A stretch of DNA of 5,180 nt from Thermoanaerobaculia bacterium (lineage in GTDB: Bacteria > Acidobacteriota > Thermoanaerobaculia > Multivoradales > UBA5704). The first letter of the stretch is position 1, and the number at the start of each line of letters is the position of its first letter. Under the pieces are notes generated by a model that did not search any database, was not told the DNA's origin, and worked only from the letters and a program-made list of their open reading frames with translations. A program made the translations under genes and the position numbers. This document shows, piece after piece, positions 1 to 5,180 of this stretch. The DNA lies in assembly GCA_025937035.1 (NCBI GenBank), contig JAICSG010000347.1, forward strand, positions 1 through 5,180. Direction: 5' to 3'.

Positions 1-492
1 CCAGCGCTTCCAGGAGATGGTCCGGGGAGGCAGGGGGACCCCCTGATAGGCGGTCTTGAGGTCGTCCAGCAGGATGCGCCAGGAGACGCCGTCCACCACC
101 AGGTGATGGGCCACCAGGAGGAGCCGCTCCGCGCCCTCTCCGAGCGTGAAACGGGCGGCGCGGAAGAGGGGGCCGCGGGCAAGGTCGAAGCCGGCCTGGA
201 GGGAGGCCGCGGCGGCTTCGAGCGCTCCCGCGCGGCCCGCCGGCGGCAGCGCCGAGAGGTCGAGGGTGGTGAGCGGGTTCCCCTCCTCCCGCGGAGCGAT
301 CCAGGCCCGCCGGCCGTCCTCCAGGCGGAGCCGCAGGGCGTCGTGGTGGGCCACCAGGGCTGTCAAGGCGCGGGCGAGGGGCCCTGGCGCGAGCGGCTCC
401 TCGAGGAGCAGCAGCAGGCTCTGGTTGAAGTGGTGCGGGTCGGCCGGCTCCGCGTCCAGGAAGTAGCGCTGCACGGGGGTGAGCGGCACCTC
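1..492 (-). other. Epimerization domain E (C-terminal part outside window)
   Basis: E domains epimerize the alpha carbon of the residue held on the preceding carrier, giving a D/L mixture from which the next condensation domain takes the D form. The domain begins with VPLTPVQRYFLD (1564-1575) followed by DPHHFNQS, an entry typical of E domains, where the related condensation domains have SFAQxRLW or YPLxPMQEG. A second conserved segment is AHHDALRLRLE (near residue 1610). The catalytic HHLVVDGVSWR is intact, with His1691, His1692, Asp1696 and Gly1697, codons 108-88. The final visible stretch, LPPRTISWKRW (1716-1726), corresponds to the LPPxTxSFxxW block found in E domains, which argues against a condensation or heterocyclization domain. 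About 164 of the usual 430 or so residues are in the window; the second half, with the conserved glutamate, is off the edge. Confidence 0.9.
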
Positions 493-3400
493 GCCGGAGG
501 CCTCCCCCGTCTCCGCTCCGGCGGCGGCGAGGGGGGCCGCGACCGCGGCCAGGGCGGCGATCGTCTGCTCCTCGAAGATCTGGCGCGGCGTCACCACCAG
601 CCCCGCCTGGCGCGCCCGCGCCACGACCTGGATGCTGAGGATGGAGTCGCCGCCCAGGCGGAAGAAGCCGTCGTGCACGCCGATCCGCTCGCGCCCCAGC
701 ACCTGGCGCCAGACCGCCGCCAGGATCTCCTCGGCGGCGTTGCGGGGCGGGGTGAGGTCGGCCTCCTGGGCACCTTCCGCCGCGCGGCTCAGCAGCGCGG
801 CGCGGTCCACCTTGCCGGTGGGCGAGAGCGGCAGGGCCTCCAGCCAGATCAGGGCCGAGGGGACCATCCAGGCCGGCAGCCGCGCGGCGAGATGGGCCAT
901 CGCCGCCCCGGTATCGCGGGCCTCGCCCCGCGGCACGGCGAAGGCCGTCAGCCGCCGCTGCCGTCCCTCCTCCCGCGCCGCCACGACCACCGCCTCGCGA
1001 ATCTCCTCCTGAGAAGCGAGCGCGGCCTCGATCTCCCCCAGCTCGACGCGGAAGCCGCGCACCTTGACCTGGCCGTCCATGCGGCCGAGGAAGTCGAGAC
1101 GGCCGTCCGGCAGCAGCCGGACGAGGTCGCCCGTGCGGTAGAGCCGCTCGCCGGGGGCCCCGAAGGGAGAGGGGACGAAGGCGGCGGCGGTCAGGCCGGG
1201 GCGGCCGAGGTAGCCCAGGGCCAGGCCGTCGCCGCCCGCGTAGAGCTCGCCGGGCACGCCCACCGGCACCGGCTGGAGGTCGCGGCCGAGCACCAGGACG
1301 CTGGTGTTGGCGATCGGCCGCCCGATGGAGACGGCCGCGCCCGGCTCCCCGTCCCCCGCTTGTTCCCCCACGGGGCCGCAGGTGGTGAAGGTGGTGTTCT
1401 CGGTGGGGCCGTAGCCGTCGATCAGCCTCAAGGACGGGAGCTCGCGGCGGAGGCGCGCCACGTGGGGGGGCGAGAGCACGTCGCCCCCCGCCAGGAGCTG
1501 GCGGAGCGGCGCCAGGGCGGCGGGGCGCTCGTCCACCACCAGGTGGAAGAGCCCGGAGGTCAGCCAGAGGGTGGAGACGGCGAAACCGCGGATCGCCCGC
1601 TCCAGTCCGTCGAGCGTCACCTCGCCCGGCGGCAGGATCGCCAGCCGGCCGCCGTTGAGCAGCGCCCCCCACAGCTCGAAGGTCGAGGGGTCGAACGAGA
1701 CCGGCGTCATCAGCAGGAAGACCTCGTCCGGGCCGAACGTGGCGTAGTGGGTGTCGCGCACCAGCCGCACCACGCTCCGGTGGGAGACCGCCACCCCCTT
1801 CGGGGTGCCCGTGGAGCCGGAGGTGTAGAGGACGTAGGCGAGATCGCCACTGGAGACAGGGACAGGGACGGCAAGGACGCCAGGGACAGGGACGTGGAGC
1901 GGCAGCGTTCTCGCGGACGTGGGCAGCCCGGCCAGCCCTTCCTGGGCCAGGACCAGGGGATCGCCCGCGTCGGCCAGCATCAGCGCCAGGCGCTCGCGCG
2001 GGTAGTCGGGGTCGAGCGGCAGGTAGGCGGCGCCGGCCCGCAGGACGGCCAGGAAGGCGATCACCAGCCCGGGCGAGCGCTCGGCGAAGATCCCCACGAG
2101 GTCCCCCCGCCGCACCCCCTGGCGGGCCAGCTCGCCGGCCAGGGCCGCGGAGCGCTCGTCCAGCTCGCGGTAGGTCAGCAGCGATCCAGGCTCGGGGCCG
2201 AGCAGCGCCGGGGCGTCCGGCCGGCGGGCTGCCTGCTGCGCGAACAGCTCCGGGATCGACGCCTCGGCCGGATAGGCGGCGGCGGTGTCGTTCCACTCGG
2301 CGAGGAGCTGGTGGCTCTCGGCCGTGGAGAGGAGCGGCAGCTCGCCCGCCGGCCGGTCCGGATCGCCGGCGAGGGCGCCCAGGAGGCTCTCCAGATGGCC
2401 CAGCAGGCGGCGCGCCGTGGCCGGCTCGAAGCGGCGCAGGGCGGTGAGGCGGAGGCTCAGGGAGCCGCGGGCCACCACGGTGAGGGTGAGCGGGTAGTTG
2501 GTGCGCTCGGCGACCGCCACGTCGGTGATCCGCAGCTCCCCCAGCCGCTCCGCGACCGCCGGATCGACCGGATAGTTCTCGAAGGCGAGGAGGCTCGTCA
2601 GCAGCGGCTCGCCGGGAGGCACTTCGGAGAGCGCCTGCACGCGGGCGAGGGGCAGCCACTCGTGCTGGCGCATCTCGATCTGCTCGGCCTGGAGCCGGGG
2701 GAGCCAGGCGGACAGGGGCTCGCCCTCCGGGATCTCCACCCGCGCCGGCAGGGTGTTGATGAACAGGCCCACCATCGACTCGACGCCGGGGAGCTCGGGG
2801 GAGCGGCCGGAGACCACGGCGCCGAAGACCACGTCCGCGCTCTGGGAGTAGCGGGAGAGCAGGAGTGCCCAGGCCCCCTGCACGAGGGTGTTGAGGGTCA
2901 CCCGCAGCCGCTGCGCCAGCGCCTCCAGCCCGGCCGTCAGCGGCGCCGGTAGGGCGGTGGTCCGCTCGAAGTAATCGTCCGCCTGGCTGCCCTCCGTTCC
3001 GGGATGGTCGAACGGCACCGGGGTGGGGGACGTGAAGCCGCGCAGCCGCTGGCGCCAGAAGCTCTCTGCCTCGGCCTGGTCGCGCCCGGCGATCCAGGCC
3101 ACGTAGTCGCGGAAGGGGCGCGGGGGCGGCGGCAGGTGCGGCTCGCGGCCGGCGGACAGCGCCTGGTAGAGGGTGAAGACCTCGGTCAGCAGGAGCGAGA
3201 AGCACCAGCCGTCGAAGACGAGGTGGTGGGAGGTCCAGATCAGCCGGTGGACCTCCTCCTCCAGGCGGACCAGGGTGAGCCGCAGGAGAGGGGGGCGGCC
3301 GAGGTCGAAGCCGCGCGCGCGGTCGGCGGCGAGCAGGTCCCGCCAGCGCTCCTCTTGTGCCGCGGGCGGCAGTCCCCGCCAGTCCTCGGCCCTCCAGGGG

Positions 3401-5180
3401 AGCGCCACCCCCCGTCGCACGAGCTGCAACGGCCGCTCGACCTCCCGCCAGAGGAAGGCGGTGCGCAGGGCCGGATGGCGGTCGACCACCCGCTGCCAGG
3501 CGGCGGCGAAGGCGGCCTCGTCGAGCGGCCCGGCCAGCTCGGCGGTGAGCTGCTCGACGTAGAGGTCGGCTCCGGCCGTGTACAGGCTGTGGAAGAGCAT
3601 CCCCTCCTGCATGGGGGCCAGGGGGTAGAGATCCTCGACCCCCGGGTCGCCGCCGACCAGGCGGTCGAGATCCCGCGGGTCCAGCCCGGCCAGGGAGAAG
3701 CTCGCGGGGGCGCCGGCCGCCGCCTCCCCGGCCGCCGCCTCCTGCCCGGCGACGGCGGCCAGGGCGGCGACGGTCTGGTTCTCGAAGAGCTGGCGGGGGG
3801 TGAGGAGGAGCCCCTCGCGGCGGGCCCGCGCCACGATCTGGATGCTGAGGATCGAGTCGCCGCCGAGCTGGAAGAAGTTGTCGTGGACGCCCACCCGCTC
3901 GAGGCCCAGCACCTCGCGCCAGATGGCGGCCAGGAGCTCCTCCCGGGCGTCGCGGGGCGGGGCGAAGCCGGCGCTCTCGGCCACCACCGCCTGGGGCGGC
4001 GGCAGGGCCTTGCGGTCCACCTTGCCGTTGGGGCTGAGCGGCAGGGCGGCGAGCGGCACGAAGACGGCGGGGACCATGTGCTCCGGCAGGCGCGCGCGGA
4101 GGAAGGCGGGCAGCTCCCCGGCGGGCGGCTCGCCCACCACGTAGGCCACGAGCTGCTTGTCTCCTCCCCTCCCCGCGAGCGCCACCACCACCGTGTCGCG
4201 CACTTGCGGGTGGTCCAGGAGGGCCGCCTCGACCTCCCCCGGCTCGATGCGGAAGCCGCGCACCTTGACCTGGAGGTCGGTGCGGCCCAGGAACTCCAGG
4301 GCGCCCCCTTCGGCGGGCACCTGCCGCACCAGATCCCCGGTGCGGTAGAAGCGGCGCCCGTCCACGGTGACGAAGCGCTCGGCCGTCAGCTCCTCGCGGC
4401 GGAAGTAGCCGCGCGCCACCACCGGGCCGCCCACCCACAGCTCGCCGGGGATCCCCGGCGGCACGGGCGCGCCGAATGAATCCACCACCCGCAGCTCGAT
4501 CTCCGGCAGCGGCCGGCCGATGAGCGACCGCTCGGGGGCGCGGCGGCGCGAGACCAGGTGGGCCGCGCAGACGATCGCCGTCTCCGTGGGGCCGTACAGC
4601 ACCTCGATGTCGGTGAACGGGAAGGCGGCGAGGAGCTCCGCCTGGAGCTCTGGGGGGACCAGGTCGGCCCCCACGCTCATCTCGCGCAGGCCGGCGAAGG
4701 GCTGCGGGCCGCGCTCGCGGGCCAGCGCCGCCACCCGGCGCACCAGGGCCGGCACGGTGAAGACCACGGTGGAGCGCTCGAAGGCCCGCAGCAGGCTCGC
4801 CGGATCGAGGATCTCGCCGGCGGCCAGGACCTCCACCCGGCCGCCCACGAGGAGGGGCATCACCAGGTCCAGGAACGCGGCGTCGAAGGTGTACCGCGAG
4901 AGGTGCGGCACGCGGTCGCCCGGCCCCATGGCGAAGCGGGAGATCACCGAGGCGAGGGTGGCTGCGAGGCCGCCGTGCTCGATCATCACCGCCTTGGGCT
5001 TTCCCGTGGTCCCCGAGGTGTAGATGAGATAGGCGAGATCCCCGGGGCCCACCTCCGGCAGCGCCCTGTCTCCAGGAGCGTCCGGCATCTGGTCGAGATC
5101 CAGGGGGACCGTCCCCTCCGGCGGCGGCACCGGCAGGGGGCCGCGATGGATCACCACCGCCGGCGCGGCGTCGTCCAGCA
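1..5180 (-). CDS. Non-ribosomal peptide synthetase, internal fragment: (A)-T-C-A-T-(E)
   Basis: One stop-free frame of 1726 codons fills the window on the minus strand and is open at both ends, so neither start nor stop codon is present. The protein is a cytoplasmic multimodular assembly-line enzyme. It activates amino acids as adenylates, holds them as thioesters on phosphopantetheine arms, and condenses them into a peptide. Core motifs appear in canonical order: adenylation A3-A10 (residues 48-392), carrier LGGDS (438-442), condensation C1-C5 (516-814), a full adenylation domain A1-A10 (about 951-1462), carrier LGGDS (1508-1512), and the first half of an epimerization domain (1563-1726). 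All catalytic residues that fall in the window are intact, with no frameshift. The end of the first module and one complete C-A-T unit with its E domain are covered, so at least one further module must lie beyond position 1 or on a partner protein. The final product cannot be named from this fragment. Confidence 0.97.
541..750 (-). other. Carrier (thiolation/PCP) domain T2
   Basis: This is the carrier domain of the C-A-T-E module (about residues 1477-1546), holding the residue activated by A2. The core is DGFFRLGGDSILSIQ. Ser1512, codon 645-643, is the phosphopantetheine attachment site. The helix after it carries TPRQIFEEQT. The GGDSI core is the form expected for a carrier that hands its residue to an epimerization domain, and one begins about 16 residues later, after an Ala/Gly/Glu-rich linker (1547-1562). 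Confidence 0.95.
793..2328 (-). other. Adenylation domain A2, valine-like pocket
   Basis: This is a complete adenylation domain of about 510 residues (951-1462). It opens with the usual LLSTAESHQLLAEWNDTA lead-in just after the C domain. Core motifs: A1 LTYREL (1001-1006), A2 AGAAYLPLDPDYP, from residue 1048 on, A3 YTSGSTGTPKGV (1118-1129), A4 SFDPSTFELWG (1161-1171), A5 YGPTENTTF (1256-1264), A6 GELYAGGDGLALGY (about 1310-1323), A7 YRTGDL (1327-1332), A8 with RGFRVELGEIE, and A10 PLSPTGKVDRAAL (1450-1462) with catalytic Lys1456. Pocket residues by hand alignment to GrsA are Asp1163, Pro1164, Phe1167, Trp1205, Leu1229, Gly1231, Gly1255, Thr1263, Phe1264 and Lys1456, giving DPFWLGGTFK. The standard valine code as I recall it is DAFWIGGTFK, so valine or a similar branched aliphatic residue is the best prediction. 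The changes are Ala to Pro at pocket position 2 and Ile to Leu at position 5. A short VPVP-rich insertion lies just before A3. Confidence 0.95.
1857..1894 (-). repeat. 14-bp direct repeat coding a VPVP insertion in A2
   Basis: The 14-mer CAGGGACAGGGACG on the plus strand occurs at 1857-1870 and again at 1881-1894. The copies start 24 bases apart, which is exactly 8 codons, so the frame is kept. On the coding strand it reads as variations on GTCCCTGTC and GTCCTTGCC and yields VPVPGVLAVPVPV (residues 1096-1108), between core motifs A2 and A3 of the second adenylation domain. The codons are unlike the rest of the gene: four CCT, one CTT and one AGT within about 16 codons, in a gene that otherwise nearly always ends codons in G or C. 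Slippage or a small repeat insertion that stayed in frame would explain this. No effect on catalysis is expected, because this stretch is variable in length among adenylation domains. Confidence 0.75.
2353..3639 (-). other. Condensation domain C
   Basis: This domain forms the peptide bond between the donor on T1 and the aminoacyl acceptor on T2. It spans about 430 residues (514-942), the normal length. Motifs in order: C1 DLYPLAPMQEGMLFHSL (516-532); C2 RHPALRTAF (567-575); the catalytic C3 SHHLVFDGW (650-658), with the HHxxxDG signature intact (His651, His652, Asp656, Gly657); C4 RDYVAW (690-695); and C5 VGLFINTLPARV (803-814). A further conserved segment, LLAFENYPVD, lies near residue 838. 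The YPLxPMQEGMLFH form of C1 and the short DGWCFSLLLTE tail of C3 look to me closer to condensation domains that accept a D-configured donor (DCL) than to the SFAQxRLWFL form of LCL domains. The upstream module shows no epimerization domain, so the subtype is unsettled. The motif order and catalytic site leave little doubt about the general assignment. Confidence 0.95.
3751..3960 (-). other. Carrier (thiolation/PCP) domain T1
   Basis: This is a peptidyl carrier domain of normal size, about 70 residues (407-476). The core is DNFFQLGGDSILSIQ (433-447). Ser442, codon 3855-3853, is the residue that receives the 4'-phosphopantetheine arm. The next helix carries the usual TPRQLFENQT segment (460-469). 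The core is of the GGDSI type, which in many NRPSs marks carriers that precede an epimerization domain, whereas carriers feeding a condensation domain directly more often have GGHSL. Here a condensation domain follows about 38 residues later, with no epimerization domain between. T1 is very similar to T2: 35 of 46 residues match over the core and following helices. Confidence 0.95.
4003..5180 (-). other. Adenylation domain A1 (N-terminus outside window)
   Basis: This domain selects and adenylates the amino acid loaded onto T1. The window enters it between core motifs A2 and A3. A3 is YTSGTTGKPKAV (residues 53-64), with Ala where Gly usually follows the Lys. A4 is YTFDAAFLD (96-104), A5 YGPTE (195-199), A6 GELWVGGPVVARGY (245-258), A7 YRTGDL (278-283), and A8 runs over 297-316 with RGFRIEPGE. 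A10 is PLSPNGKVDRKAL (380-392), whose Lys386 is the conserved adenylate-contacting lysine. By hand alignment to GrsA the pocket residues are Asp99, Ala100, Leu103, Phe(278), Met(299), Val(301), Leu194, Ile(330), Val(331) and Lys386, giving DALFMVLIVK. Asp99 fits an ordinary alpha-amino acid, and the rest of the pocket is strongly hydrophobic. I do not recall a characterised domain with this code, so the substrate is left open. The A4 segment, of the FDxxFLxL style, differs clearly from the FDPSTFELWG style of A2. Confidence 0.95.

Noticed and set aside
1..492. The last domain as a second condensation domain rather than an epimerization domain.
   Set aside because: The TPVQRYF entry, the DPHHFNQS segment, HHLVVDGVSWR and the LPPRTISWKRW block are all of the epimerization type, and the carrier before it has GGDSI.
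103..2952. A 949-codon open frame on the plus strand.
   Set aside because: It lies in exact codon register opposite the NRPS frame, so a stop could arise only where the NRPS uses TTA, CTA or TCA, which are very rare in this GC-rich gene. It ends where the NRPS uses a single CTA leucine codon (2952-2950). Its translation is low-complexity Arg/Gly/Glu/Gln-rich sequence without any recognisable domain.
3201..3260. The condensation domain as a heterocyclization domain.
   Set aside because: It has HHLVFDG at the active site, not the DxxxxD signature of heterocyclization domains.
3004..4479. A 491-codon open frame on the plus strand.
   Set aside because: It is the continuation of the same codon-aligned shadow, ended by one TCA serine codon of the NRPS (4479-4477). 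It has no domain, and the minus-strand frame carries unmistakable NRPS motifs throughout.
4520..5023. A 167-codon plus-strand frame, and other small frames at 146-466, 479-1012, 2285-2497, 3173-3562, 3357-3548, 3800-4144, 4157-4348, and 591-773 on the minus strand.
   Set aside because: All overlap conserved adenylation, carrier or condensation motifs of the NRPS in another frame, and their Ser/Arg/Ala-rich translations are typical out-of-frame readings of GC-rich coding DNA.

Overview
The whole window is one uninterrupted reading frame on the minus strand. It is an internal piece of a very large non-ribosomal peptide synthetase (NRPS), open at both ends. The frame has codons starting at positions divisible by 3 and runs from the partial codon at 5180-5179 down to position 1. 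That gives 1726 complete codons with no stop. Residue numbers below count from the first full codon (5178-5176) as residue 1. There is no intergenic DNA, gene start, gene end, promoter, terminator, RNA gene, mobile element or CRISPR array.

The order along the protein, from high to low coordinates, is: a first adenylation domain missing its N-terminal part (A1, about 5180-4003); a carrier domain (T1, about 3960-3751); a short linker; a condensation domain (C, about 3639-2353); a second, complete adenylation domain (A2, about 2328-793); a carrier domain (T2, about 750-541); and the start of an epimerization domain (E, about 492-1), cut by the window edge. The architecture is therefore (A)-T / C-A-T-E. 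A1 loads a residue onto T1. The C domain joins that aminoacyl or peptidyl chain to the residue loaded by A2 on T2. The E domain then converts the newly added residue to a mixture of D and L forms, so the second residue is expected to appear as D in the product. Read by hand alignment to GrsA, the A2 pocket is D-P-F-W-L-G-G-T-F-K, two changes away from the valine code DAFWIGGTFK. The A1 pocket (D-A-L-F-M-V-L-I-V-K) matches no code I recall with confidence.

Base composition is very GC-rich (about 70% or more by eye), with codons ending almost always in G or C. Together with the long multimodular NRPS, this suggests a high-GC soil-type bacterium. The carrier and condensation sequences (LGGDSILSIQ, DLYPLAPMQEGMLFHSL) look to me more like myxobacterial or acidobacterial synthetases than actinobacterial ones, but this is an impression only.

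I see no new type of system. The points worth a second look are the stereochemical puzzle at the T1-C junction, the unusual A1 pocket, the proline variant of the valine-like A2 pocket, and a small repeat-built VPVP insertion with atypical codons in A2.
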